Assembly: GCA_029933565.1 (NCBI GenBank)
Contig: JAOZNY010000023.1
Location: forward strand, 1-19,427
Reading direction: 5' to 3'
Length of the DNA stretch: 19,427 nt
Source: Bacteroidales bacterium
GTDB taxonomy: Bacteria > Bacteroidota > Bacteroidia > Bacteroidales > F082
Shown: positions 1 to 6,478 of the stretch, one piece after another
Layout: each line of letters starts with the position of its first letter
Position numbering within the stretch: position 1 is the first letter of the stretch
The notes under the pieces: generated by a model
The model's database searches: none
Seen by the model: only the letters and a program-made list of their open reading frames with translations
What the model was told of the DNA's origin: nothing
Program-made: the position numbers and the translations under genes

Positions 1-1
1 T

Positions 2-208
2 ATTTTCAACAGATATGCCGAAGATCTAGCCTATTACAATAGTTTGTCTCCAAGGTTTCATGCTGCTTACGATGACGATATTAGAGAAGCTTTAGCAGTG
101 CTGCAACGCCTAGGACAAATTACCAGGGAATATAAGCAAATTGATATTGCCAACGAAATAGATAGTGTATTTTACGAAGAAGTAGGGCGATTGAATTTGA
201 GACAATAA
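2..208 (+). CDS. C-terminal fragment of an unrecognised protein
   Basis: An open frame runs from the window edge to a TAA at 206-208, giving about 68 residues; the start lies outside the window. The visible part is soluble and looks helical, with an aromatic stretch (AEDLAYYNSL) followed by a charged helix-forming segment (DDDIREALAVLQRLGQ) and a tail ending NLRQ. There is no membrane segment, cysteine or catalytic motif that I recognise. It is convergent with gldD, and a repeat array lies between the two stop codons. I cannot assign a family. That it is a coding end rather than a chance frame is inferred from the uninterrupted frame, its amino-acid composition and the correct placement of the stop before a repeat-rich intergenic stretch. 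Confidence 0.6.
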   Translation: MFNRYAEDLAYYNSLSPRFHAAYDDDIREALAVLQRLGQITREYKQIDIANEIDSVFYEEVGRLNLRQ

Positions 209-214
209 GGGTTT

Positions 215-312
215 GGAGTTCTGAATTTAGAATTCGGAGTTGAATTTATTTTTGAGATTAACTCTTGGTTCTTGATTCCTAACTCCTGATTCTTGGTTCT
301 TGATTCTTTTAT
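215..312. repeat. Heptamer-spaced degenerate tandem repeat array
   Basis: The convergent gap between the partial gene and gldD can be cut into 14 consecutive 7-base units in one register. The clearest units, 264-305, read on the plus strand CTTGGTT, CTTGATT, CCTAACT, CCTGATT, CTTGGTT, CTTGATT. A 16-base exact direct repeat (263-278 and 291-306) is offset by 28 bases, which is four units. GGAGTT at 215 and 236 is offset by 21 bases. Read on the minus strand, in the direction of gldD, the unit is AATCAAG/AACCAAG and starts four bases after the gldD stop codon. A related array follows queG. Confidence 0.7.
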
Positions 313-902
313 CTCGGCTCCTTATACTTCCACTCCAGAGTCTCAATAATATGTTCAATATCCTCGATTACAAAGTCGATCACAGGTTGTAGCGAATCGT
401 TATTGGGTAGGTAATTGAAATAAAGTGCCCCTCTCAAAAAGTGCGAACTACTATCAGTAAGAAAAAACTGATATGGTGAGGCCGCTCCTCTTCCAACAAT
501 TTTATAGGTAAGCCCAAAAACATTACGGTCGCGATCAACAACCAGATTGTCGTAAATGGCATCAGCCTTTGGAATATGCTTTGTTACAAGAGTGTGCGAA
601 TCTTCAAGATACTTTTCCAGATTACCATCAACTACCTTATAACTTAGGTGCAGTGTAGCATTAAAATCTTTCATAACAAGATTAATCCAATACTTTTCGT
701 TAGTTGAATATGGGTCCTGTTCAATCCTAATATAATTTGAGTAGTTAAAAGAATACGGAAAAGTAGTATCAAAATCGATATATTCCCTTTGAGGTAAATC
801 AATCCTAAAATAACCTCTGGGTTTTGGGCTGTAATTCTGCTCGCACGAACCTAAAATTATAACAATTAGCAAAATCAAAACAACATTTAGTCTACTCCTC
901 AT
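309..902 (-). CDS. gldD: Gliding motility lipoprotein GldD
   Basis: This encodes an exported lipoprotein of the GldD family. In Flavobacterium johnsoniae GldD is needed for gliding and for function of the type IX secretion machinery; its biochemical role is unclear. From the ATG at 902 the protein has 197 residues, with a short basic start, a hydrophobic stretch (VVLILLIVIIL) and a lipobox LGSC. Next come the family-typical features: a proline-rich segment (SPKPRGYFRIDLPQ), Tyr/Phe-rich strands and a C-terminal helix. A longer frame opens at an ATG at 932 and would overlap gldE by 20 bases. I prefer 902 because it puts the signal peptide at the N-terminus and leaves 10 bases after the gldE stop. 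The order ssb-gldE-gldD on one strand suggests an operon. Presence of gldD alone does not show that the organism glides. Confidence 0.88.
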   Translation of the reverse strand: MRSRLNVVLILLIVIILGSCEQNYSPKPRGYFRIDLPQREYIDFDTTFPYSFNYSNYIRIEQDPYSTNEKYWINLVMKDFNATLHLSYKVVDGNLEKYLEDSHTLVTKHIPKADAIYDNLVVDRDRNVFGLTYKIVGRGAASPYQFFLTDSSSHFLRGALYFNYLPNNDSLQPVIDFVIEDIEHIIETLEWKYKEPR

Positions 903-912
903 TTCATTGCAT

Positions 913-2247
913 TTAATTAATCGTAACATCAATTTCCTTTATTCTTCTTTGATCTACATCAACCACCCTAAAACTAAATTGTTTATATTTTATTATGCTG
1001 TTTTTTTCAGGTATGCGTCCATTTAGTTCAAGCAAAAGTCCTCCTAGTGAATCACTTTCTCCCTTTACTTCATCAAAAACATCATCCTCAATTTCGAGTA
1101 TTTTACACAAATCATTAATTGGAGTTTTTGCCTCAAAACTAAAAGTATTATCACTTATCTTTTTAAATTTTAGTTGTTCTTCCTCATCAAACTCATCACT
1201 AATTTCACCTACTATCTCTTCAATAATATCTTCAAGGGTGATTATACCGGAAGTGCCACCATATTCGTCAACAACTATTGCAAGATGAATTTTCTTAGTC
1301 CTAAAATCCTGGAGCAGATCGTTAATCTTTTTATTTTCAGGAACGTAAAACACTGGGCGTAAAAGTTTAGACCAGTCCTTTTTTTCTTTTTTGTAAAGGA
1401 AGGGCAATAAATCTTTAATATAAAGTATTCCCTTAACCTTATCGATGGTTTCTACATAAACAGGAATTCGCGAAAAGCCGGAACTTATTGCAATTTGCAT
1501 AATTTTTGCAAAATCTGTATCTTCACTAACTGCCAGAATATCCATCCGCGATTGCATAATCTCACTCGCCTCTTTATCGCCAAAAGTTGCAATACCTTTC
1601 AGTATCATTTTTTCTTCATCAGGTGCATCTTCTTCAATAGTTAATTCTATTGCATCCGAAAGTTCACTCATTGTAATATTATGGCCTTTATCCCCTACTT
1701 TCCTATCAATTATTGTTGTAGATGAGAGTAATACCATGCTTAAGGGTTTAAATATTTTCTCAAGTATAAAAAGAGGATCTGCCATAAAAAGTGAGACTTC
1801 AACAGACTTCCTATTGGCTAATATTTTAGGGATAATTTCACCAAAAAGTAATATTACTGAAGTGATTAAAACAACTTGTAACAGAAAAACAAAAACCGGG
1901 TCGGTTTGGGGGCCAACAAAAAAGGTGCTGAAATAAGTAGAAATAATTACAATGGCCACATTGACAAAGTTATTAGCAATTAAAATAGTAGCCAATAAAC
2001 TTTTAGGTTGCTGAAGCAATTCTAGTACTCTTGCTTTCTTTTTGCTCCTTTGTTTTCTGAGTTTATCAACATCTGCTGGCTCGAGCGAAAAAAAAGCAGT
2101 TTCGGAACCCGACACCAATCCAGAGGCTAGAAGCAATACTGCTAAAATCAAAAAAGTAACTATTTCTTCAATTGACACCTCCGCGAACATATTGGTAATT
2201 ATAACCATTAAAGGCTCGGGGAGAGGATCAGGATCATTGATTTCCAA
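913..2247 (-). CDS. gldE: GldE, CNNM/CBS-domain membrane protein (CorC/HlyC family)
   Basis: This 444-residue inner-membrane protein belongs to the GldE branch of the CorC/HlyC-CNNM family. An N-terminal DUF21/CNNM region (roughly residues 25-190) carries several hydrophobic segments and the family motif SGSETAFFSL near residue 50. A cytoplasmic pair of CBS domains follows (roughly 205-340; segments such as FSRIPVYVETIDKVKGILYI and IVVDEYGGTSGIITLEDIIE). The end is the CorC_HlyC transporter-associated domain (roughly 355-440). CNNM proteins are linked to Mg2+ or other cation transport and bind adenine nucleotides at the CBS pair. In gliding bacteria GldE is partly redundant with or supports GldD. 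It lies 41 bases after ssb and just before gldD, consistent with co-transcription. Whether it transports ions here is inference. Confidence 0.9.
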   Translation of the reverse strand: MEINDPDPLPEPLMVIITNMFAEVSIEEIVTFLILAVLLLASGLVSGSETAFFSLEPADVDKLRKQRSKKKARVLELLQQPKSLLATILIANNFVNVAIVIISTYFSTFFVGPQTDPVFVFLLQVVLITSVILLFGEIIPKILANRKSVEVSLFMADPLFILEKIFKPLSMVLLSSTTIIDRKVGDKGHNITMSELSDAIELTIEEDAPDEEKMILKGIATFGDKEASEIMQSRMDILAVSEDTDFAKIMQIAISSGFSRIPVYVETIDKVKGILYIKDLLPFLYKKEKKDWSKLLRPVFYVPENKKINDLLQDFRTKKIHLAIVVDEYGGTSGIITLEDIIEEIVGEISDEFDEEEQLKFKKISDNTFSFEAKTPINDLCKILEIEDDVFDEVKGESDSLGGLLLELNGRIPEKNSIIKYKQFSFRVVDVDQRRIKEIDVTIN

Positions 2248-2288
2248 AATAATTGATTTAGTTCAAAAATATTTTTGCAAAAATAATA

Positions 2289-2735
2289 CTAAAATGGCAA
2301 ATCATCTTCCGGGGCATTATCAGTCTTTGGTGATTGACTTTCTTGCGTAGGTTGACTTGGACTTACATTTTCACCAGAAGGCTGATTAGTATTACTAAAA
2401 CTTCTGTCTTCTTTACGTGAAAGAATATTTATTTTCTCTGCAATTATCTCTGTCAAATACCTGTCTGCCCTGGTTTCTTTATCCTGATATTTACGTGTTT
2501 TAATTTTACCTTCAATATACACCAGGTCACCCTTAACTATGTTTTTTTCAGCCAAATATCTGTATCCAACAATATTATGCCATTCTGTTTTGTCCTGCCA
2601 GTCACCATCTCTACTTTTATAACTCTCGGTAGTTGCCAACGAAAAACTTGCTTTCTTAGTTCCATCATCAAAGGTAAAAGTATCCGGATCTTTACCCAAA
2701 TGTCCAATTAGTATTACTTTATTTAAACCTGCCAT
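2289..2735 (-). CDS. ssb: Single-stranded DNA-binding protein
   Basis: A 148-residue SSB that coats single-stranded DNA during replication, recombination and repair. The N-terminus MAGLNKVILIGHLGKDPD and the following strands form the OB fold (about residues 1-105), including the TEWHNIVGY segment and the YIEGKIKTRKYQDKE strand. A Gln/Ser/Pro-rich linker leads to the acidic tip DDLPF, the conserved C-terminal peptide that recruits partner proteins. Length and layout are normal for a bacterial SSB. It is the first gene of the ssb-gldE-gldD run and has a good promoter candidate about 41 bases upstream of the ATG. In many Bacteroidota genomes, as I recall, mutY precedes ssb here; it does not in this window. 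Confidence 0.96.
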   Translation of the reverse strand: MAGLNKVILIGHLGKDPDTFTFDDGTKKASFSLATTESYKSRDGDWQDKTEWHNIVGYRYLAEKNIVKGDLVYIEGKIKTRKYQDKETRADRYLTEIIAEKINILSRKEDRSFSNTNQPSGENVSPSQPTQESQSPKTDNAPEDDLPF

Positions 2736-2775
2736 TTCTTTTTATTGAGTATTAATTACTATTTTAAACAATTAT

Positions 2776-2783
2776 CAAAAATA
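2776..2783 (-). promoter_or_regulatory. Putative ssb promoter, -7 box
   Basis: On the minus strand this reads TATTTTTG, a perfect match to the Bacteroidota -7 consensus TAnnTTTG. It lies 40 bases upstream of the ssb ATG, implying a leader of roughly 35 bases. No clean TTTG is seen at the usual -33 spacing, which lowers confidence. Confidence 0.5.
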
Positions 2784-2984
2784 ATACTTTTAGTTTGTCA
2801 TTTACTTTAAACTTTTCAACAGCCCACTAAACATCTATAAACAAAGCACAATATTTTTGCTCATTTAGCCCTATAAATAGTTTTTTAAACACTAAAGGCA
2901 AAAAGGGAAATAGCAATTGGCTTAATAAGAATGGATTAGAATTGAAAAAAAAAGATAAAAATGATTTTTTAATGAAAATTGTAT

Positions 2985-2992
2985 TACTTTTG
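2985..2992 (+). promoter_or_regulatory. Putative HU promoter, -7 box
   Basis: TACTTTTG matches the Bacteroidota -7 consensus TAnnTTTG exactly and is followed by GCC. It lies 46 bases before the HU ATG. The -33 region is a T run rather than a clear TTTG. It probably drives HU and the 29-residue basic gene. Confidence 0.6.
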
Positions 2993-3038
2993 CCACCCAA
3001 AATAAAATTATTATTACTAATTAATAAAAAATATAATC

Positions 3039-3317
3039 ATGACCAAAGCGGAAATTGTAACAGACATTTCGAACAAAACAGGAATTGAGAAAGTAGCCGT
3101 ACAGGCAGTTGTTGAATCATTTATGGAAACTGTAAAAGAAACCATGATAAACGGTGAAAACGTTTATTTAAGAGGTTTTGGTAGTTTTATCATTAAGGAG
3201 AGAGCTGAAAAAACTGGCCGTAATATTTCAAAGAATACTACTATTATCATTCCTGCACATAATATTCCTGCTTTTAAACCTGCCAAAACTTTTGTTAATC
3301 AGGTTAAAAACGCATAA
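3039..3317 (+). CDS. HU/IHF-family nucleoid DNA-binding protein
   Basis: A 92-residue HU-type histone-like protein that bends and compacts DNA as a dimer. The N-terminal two-helix part begins MTKAEIVTDISNKTG. The conserved turn LRGFGSFIIKERAEKTGRN starts the beta-arm, and the arm tip has the HU/IHF-like N-I-P-A-F-K-P pattern. Length is normal. The start is the only ATG in frame near the promoter. It is followed after 25 bases by a tiny basic gene and probably shares its transcript. It is a single-domain HU without the C-terminal extension seen in some Bacteroidota paralogues. HU and IHF subunits cannot be told apart reliably by eye, so no symbol is given. Confidence 0.95.
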   Translation: MTKAEIVTDISNKTGIEKVAVQAVVESFMETVKETMINGENVYLRGFGSFIIKERAEKTGRNISKNTTIIIPAHNIPAFKPAKTFVNQVKNA

Positions 3318-3342
3318 TTTATAACACAAAATATAATTTACA

Positions 3343-3432
3343 ATGCCAAACGGAAAAAAGAGGAAAAGACATAAGATGTCGACGCACAAACGTAAAAAAC
3401 GTTTGCGTAAAAACAGGCATAAGAAGAAATAA
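3343..3432 (+). CDS. 29-residue basic protein, AURKAIP1/COX24 (mS38/bS22-like)
   Basis: This short frame runs from ATG 3343 to TAA 3430-3432 and encodes 29 residues, of which 20 are Lys, Arg or His. It reads MPNGKKRKRHKMSTHKRKKR and then ends LRKNRHKKK. The pattern of basic runs around K-M-x-x-H-K-x-K-K-R matches the conserved C-terminal domain of mitochondrial mS38 (AURKAIP1/Cox24) and the actinobacterial small-subunit protein bS22, so a ribosomal small-subunit role is likely. Very similar mini-proteins are common in Bacteroidota from memory. It sits 25 bases after HU and is probably co-transcribed. It is easily missed by gene callers because of its size. The family call is by motif and position; direct ribosome association in this organism is inference. 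Confidence 0.85.
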   Translation: MPNGKKRKRHKMSTHKRKKRLRKNRHKKK

Positions 3433-3452
3433 CATTCTTAATGCGTAATCTG

Positions 3453-3495
3453 GAGGTTGTTCTTTTTTTTTATAAAAATCATAAAGAGCAACCTC
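3453..3495 (+). terminator. Hairpin after the HU / mini-protein transcript
   Basis: A 13-base-pair stem is formed by GAGGTTGTTCTTT (3453-3465) and AAAGAGCAACCTC (3483-3495) with one G-U pair and a 17-base loop. The T run (3463-3471) lies on the left arm and in the loop instead of after the stem, so this is not a textbook intrinsic terminator. It may still end the HU transcript or act as a 3' stabilising structure. Confidence 0.5.
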
Positions 3496-3595
3496 TATAT
3501 TTATATCCCCTCCATAAACTTAATCTTCCTTTTAAGTTTGCAATTGTTGCATAATGTAACAATGTAGTGCGTTATATTTATTAATTTTTATTGAT

Positions 3596-5146
3596 GTGAA
3601 CAGAGAATTAGTAATTGACTCGAACAGATCTGAGGTTAATATTGCACTTTTAGAAGATAAAAATCTTGTTGAACTTCATAACGAAAAAACCAACAATAAT
3701 TTTGTTGTTGGCGATGTATTTCTTGGTAAGGTAAGAAAAATAATGCCTGGCCTAAATGCCGCCTTTGTTGATGTTGGCTATGAGAAAGATGCTTTTTTGC
3801 ATTACCTTGACCTTGGACCACAAATCAGAACATTTAACAAAATTGTTAAACTTGGACTTCAGGGAAGAGCACATCTGATTAAACCAGATGAGTTTAAATC
3901 GGAGCCCGACATACATAAAACAGGCAAGATTACACAAGTGCTTACTTCAGGTATGCAGATTTTGGTTCAAATTGCCAAAGAACCAATTTCAACAAAAGGA
4001 CCACGAATTTCAACAGAAATATCCTTCCCGGGAAGGTTTATTGTTTTATTACCATTTTCAAATAAGATCTCCATTTCGCAAAAAATTAAGGACAAAGAGG
4101 AAAGAAACCGCCTCAAGCGTCTTATTTTGAGCATTAAACCAAAGAACTTTGGAGTAATTATTAGAACTGTTGCCGAAAACCAAAAGGTTGCTGAACTCGA
4201 TTCAGACCTTAGGAATCTAACAGCAAAGTGGGATAAAATAATGAGCAAACTCCCTAACTTAAGTGCACCTATTAAAGTGTTGAGCGAACTTGACCGTACC
4301 TCGGCATTACTTCGTGATGTAGTAAATGAATCATTCAATAGTATACACATTAGTGATGCTGTTTTATACGATGAAGCAAGGTCTTTTATCAAATCATTTG
4401 CACCCGACAAACAAGATATTATAAAAAGACATACTTCTAAAAAACCTATTTTTGAGGCTTTTGGAATTGATAAACAAATTAAAAGTTCCTTTGGAAAAAC
4501 TGTCACTATTAAAAGTGGTGTGTATGTAATTATTGAGCATACCGAAGCCATGCATGTTATTGATGTTAATAGTGGCCATAGGGTAAACAAAGACAGTTCG
4601 CAGGAACAAAATGCTTTAGCCACTAACCTTGAAGCCGCCACTGAAATTGCTAGGCAATTACGATTAAGGGACATGGGTGGAATTATTGTTGTTGACTTTG
4701 TTGATATGCGTGAAGCAAAGAACCGCCGGGCTCTTTACGCAAAGATGAAGGAAGATATGGACAAAGACAGGGCAAAGCATACTATTCTTCCTCCTAGTAA
4801 ATTTGGCCTTGTACAAATAACGCGTCAAAGAGTGCGCCCTGAAATGGAAGTTAAAGTTTCAGAACAATGCCCTGTATGTTTGGGAACAGGAAAAGTAAAG
4901 TCGGCGTTAATGCTGATAGATGAAATTGAAAACAACCTAAATTATTTAATTCAGGACCAAAATGAGAAAAACCTTTCTCTAAATGTTCACCCATTTGTAT
5001 TTGCTTATCTTACAAAAGGCCTAAAATCAGTACAATTGGATTGGTATTTTAAATATCGTAATTGGATTAGTATCAACAGCGAAAAGGATTATCATTTGCT
5101 TGAGTACCATTTCTTTAATAATAGTGGTGAAGAAATAAAAAATTAA
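3596..5146 (+). CDS. rng: RNase E/G family endoribonuclease
   Basis: A 516-residue ribonuclease of the RNase E/G family, active in RNA processing and decay. An S1-type RNA-binding region lies near residues 35-125 (VGDVFLGKVRKIMPGLNAAF and FVDVGYEKDAFLHY). The DNase I-like catalytic core carries the two metal-binding aspartates: D323 in VIDVNSG and D367 in GIIVVDFVDM. The Zn-link motif CPVC (C425, C428) follows and supports dimer or tetramer assembly. There is no long disordered degradosome scaffold, so it is the short RNase G-like form usual in this phylum. The start is GTG at 3596; the family N-terminus (x-x-ELVID) begins exactly here and there is no nearby in-frame ATG. It lies downstream of HU with 163 bases between the mini-gene and this start. 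A two-way terminator overlaps its stop codon. Confidence 0.94.
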   Translation: MNRELVIDSNRSEVNIALLEDKNLVELHNEKTNNNFVVGDVFLGKVRKIMPGLNAAFVDVGYEKDAFLHYLDLGPQIRTFNKIVKLGLQGRAHLIKPDEFKSEPDIHKTGKITQVLTSGMQILVQIAKEPISTKGPRISTEISFPGRFIVLLPFSNKISISQKIKDKEERNRLKRLILSIKPKNFGVIIRTVAENQKVAELDSDLRNLTAKWDKIMSKLPNLSAPIKVLSELDRTSALLRDVVNESFNSIHISDAVLYDEARSFIKSFAPDKQDIIKRHTSKKPIFEAFGIDKQIKSSFGKTVTIKSGVYVIIEHTEAMHVIDVNSGHRVNKDSSQEQNALATNLEAATEIARQLRLRDMGGIIVVDFVDMREAKNRRALYAKMKEDMDKDRAKHTILPPSKFGLVQITRQRVRPEMEVKVSEQCPVCLGTGKVKSALMLIDEIENNLNYLIQDQNEKNLSLNVHPFVFAYLTKGLKSVQLDWYFKYRNWISINSEKDYHLLEYHFFNNSGEEIKN

Positions 5147-5185
5147 AAAAAAAGAGGTCTAACAAATGTTAGACCTCTTTTTTTT
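5145..5185. terminator. Bidirectional intrinsic terminator
   Basis: AGAGGTCTAACA (5153-5164) and TGTTAGACCTCT (5167-5178) form a perfect 12-base-pair stem with a two-base AA loop. Nine As lie on the left (5145-5153) and eight Ts on the right (5178-5185), giving a U tract to transcripts from both sides. It ends the ribonuclease gene and the convergent usp operon. The last bases of both stop codons lie inside the A and T tracts. Confidence 0.95.
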
Positions 5186-6032
5186 ATCCGTTATAAAACT
5201 TAACCTTATCAGGATGTACACTAAGTACAGGTATTGGCGAATGATTAACCATTTGAGCTGCAAATGGCCCTAACCAAATATTAGACGTTGATGTTTCCTG
5301 TTCAGTCATAATAGAAATAAGGTTAGCATCAATACTTTTTGCATAATTAAGGGTAGTCTCAGTAATATTATGGACTTCCATAAATTTAGTTTGATACTTA
5401 ATATTGTTTTCTTTTAAATAATCCTCAGCCTGTGAAATATAGTTCCTTACTCTGAACCTAATATCGTCCATTGATGATGTAAAGAGTCCCAAGAGGTGAA
5501 TCTCAGAATCGAAATAATCGGCAAGAAGAGCCGTTATGGGCATTTTTTGTCTTGTAACCTTTGTGCTGTCAAAAGGCATTACAATACGTTTCAGATCGCG
5601 CCCAACATCAATTCCACCCCTAATGGTAATTGTTGGAATTTTAGAAGTTGACACAACCCTATTAGCATTACTACCAATCCAAAACTCTTCAAAACCAGAG
5701 GATCCATGTGTGCCTACAATAATTAAAAATGCATTCTGCTCAGCAGCAACATCACAAATCTCCTTATAAACTTTTCCTTTTCGAATTATGAAATCAAGTT
5801 TTTGACCATACAATTGAGGAGAATATTTTTCAACAATACCATGAAGTCTTTCTTCAACTTCTTTAAGTAGTTGTTTTGGCTCAACCGAAAATATTTCTTT
5901 TGAATAATCCAGATGATTTACCCATACCATGGAAACATCTGAATTTGCTCTTTTTGCAATAGAAACTGCATGCTCAAGGGCATTAATCGAACAATTGGAA
6001 AAATCAAGACCCACTATTATTTTCTTACTCAT
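5184..6032 (-). CDS. Universal stress protein, tandem UspA domains
   Basis: A 282-residue cytoplasmic protein with two UspA domains. Domain 1 (about 1-145) starts with the family beta-strand KKIIVGLDFSNCSINALEHA and holds a complete ATP-binding pattern G-x2-G-x9-G-S (GTHGSSGFEEFWIGS). Domain 2 (about 150-282) keeps the fold (LKRIVMPFDSTK) but lacks the G-x2-G part; only LGPFAAQ remains of the motif. It is the last gene of a three-gene minus-strand operon and its ATG overlaps the TGA of the SPOR gene (ATGA). It is paralogous to the first gene of the operon. Usp proteins act in stress survival, often through nucleotide binding, but the target here is unknown. Single-domain dimers are common; the tandem form acts as a built-in dimer. 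Confidence 0.93.
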   Translation of the reverse strand: MSKKIIVGLDFSNCSINALEHAVSIAKRANSDVSMVWVNHLDYSKEIFSVEPKQLLKEVEERLHGIVEKYSPQLYGQKLDFIIRKGKVYKEICDVAAEQNAFLIIVGTHGSSGFEEFWIGSNANRVVSTSKIPTITIRGGIDVGRDLKRIVMPFDSTKVTRQKMPITALLADYFDSEIHLLGLFTSSMDDIRFRVRNYISQAEDYLKENNIKYQTKFMEVHNITETTLNYAKSIDANLISIMTEQETSTSNIWLGPFAAQMVNHSPIPVLSVHPDKVKFYNG

Positions 6033-6463
6033 AACTTATGGCGTTTTTGGTATTTTGGTAAAACAATAAACTCAATATTATCCTGAATTACAAATCCGCT
6101 TGGATATGCTTTTTTTATTTCTCCTAAAAAATTTAATGCGTCCAGCCTTGTTCTAAAGTCACCTACCCTAACCCGGTAATATGGCTCTGAGAATGAAATA
6201 TAGGCTTTTGTATTTTCATTCTCTTCCTTAAATTCATCCATTAAAACCTCCGCACTCTCCAGAGCAGTGTTTCCCGATCCTTTAAATATTTGTATTCTGT
6301 AGCCTTTAATACTATTAAAATTGCTATTAAATTCTTTATGAAGTTCTAACAAATTATCTACGGTCAATTCTTCAGTATTCCCATAATACCCATAATTACT
6401 CTGCGCATAAAGAAAACCAGATACGTTAAATATAAAAATCACAAAAATTATTACCTTCTTCAT
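6029..6463 (-). CDS. Secreted SPOR-domain protein
   Basis: A 144-residue exported protein. The first 20 residues form a Sec signal peptide (MKKVIIFVIFIFNVSGFLYA, then Q), without a lipobox cysteine, so the product should be soluble in the periplasm. The C-terminal two-thirds is a SPOR domain: the first strand GYRIQIFKGSGN, a helix (ALESAEVLMDEFK), the central strands PYYRVRVGDFRTR, and the second helix plus the closing strand PSGFVIQDN. SPOR domains bind peptidoglycan glycan strands lacking stem peptides and target proteins to the division site. A short linker (about 21-52) precedes the domain and carries no second catalytic domain. It lies between two Usp genes, 15 bases after the first and overlapping the second by 4 bases, so the three are translated from one transcript. 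That arrangement is the odd feature. Confidence 0.88.
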   Translation of the reverse strand: MKKVIIFVIFIFNVSGFLYAQSNYGYYGNTEELTVDNLLELHKEFNSNFNSIKGYRIQIFKGSGNTALESAEVLMDEFKEENENTKAYISFSEPYYRVRVGDFRTRLDALNFLGEIKKAYPSGFVIQDNIEFIVLPKYQKRHKL

Positions 6464-6478
6464 AAAACAAACTATTTA

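Larger units (their letters stand above)
2736..3038. other. Divergent intergenic region ssb / HU, no gene seen
   Basis: These 303 AT-rich bases separate ssb (minus strand) from HU (plus strand). They hold one promoter candidate facing each way (2776-2783 minus, 2985-2992 plus). I see no open frame of useful length and no recognisable remnant of mutY in any frame. The middle part (about 2800-2960) shows no hairpin or repeat that I would call. Confidence 0.6.

Noticed and set aside
215..312. CRISPR-like array
   Set aside because: The repeat unit is 7 bases and contiguous, with no spacers, and there are no cas genes nearby.
903..932. Upstream ATG for gldD
   Set aside because: It would overlap gldE and place the hydrophobic signal core too far from the N-terminus; the internal ATG at 902 gives a normal lipoprotein signal.
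3967..4674. Long 235-residue open frame on the minus strand inside the ribonuclease gene
   Set aside because: It lies wholly inside a well supported RNase E/G gene, shows no family motif, and has a composition typical of an antisense frame.
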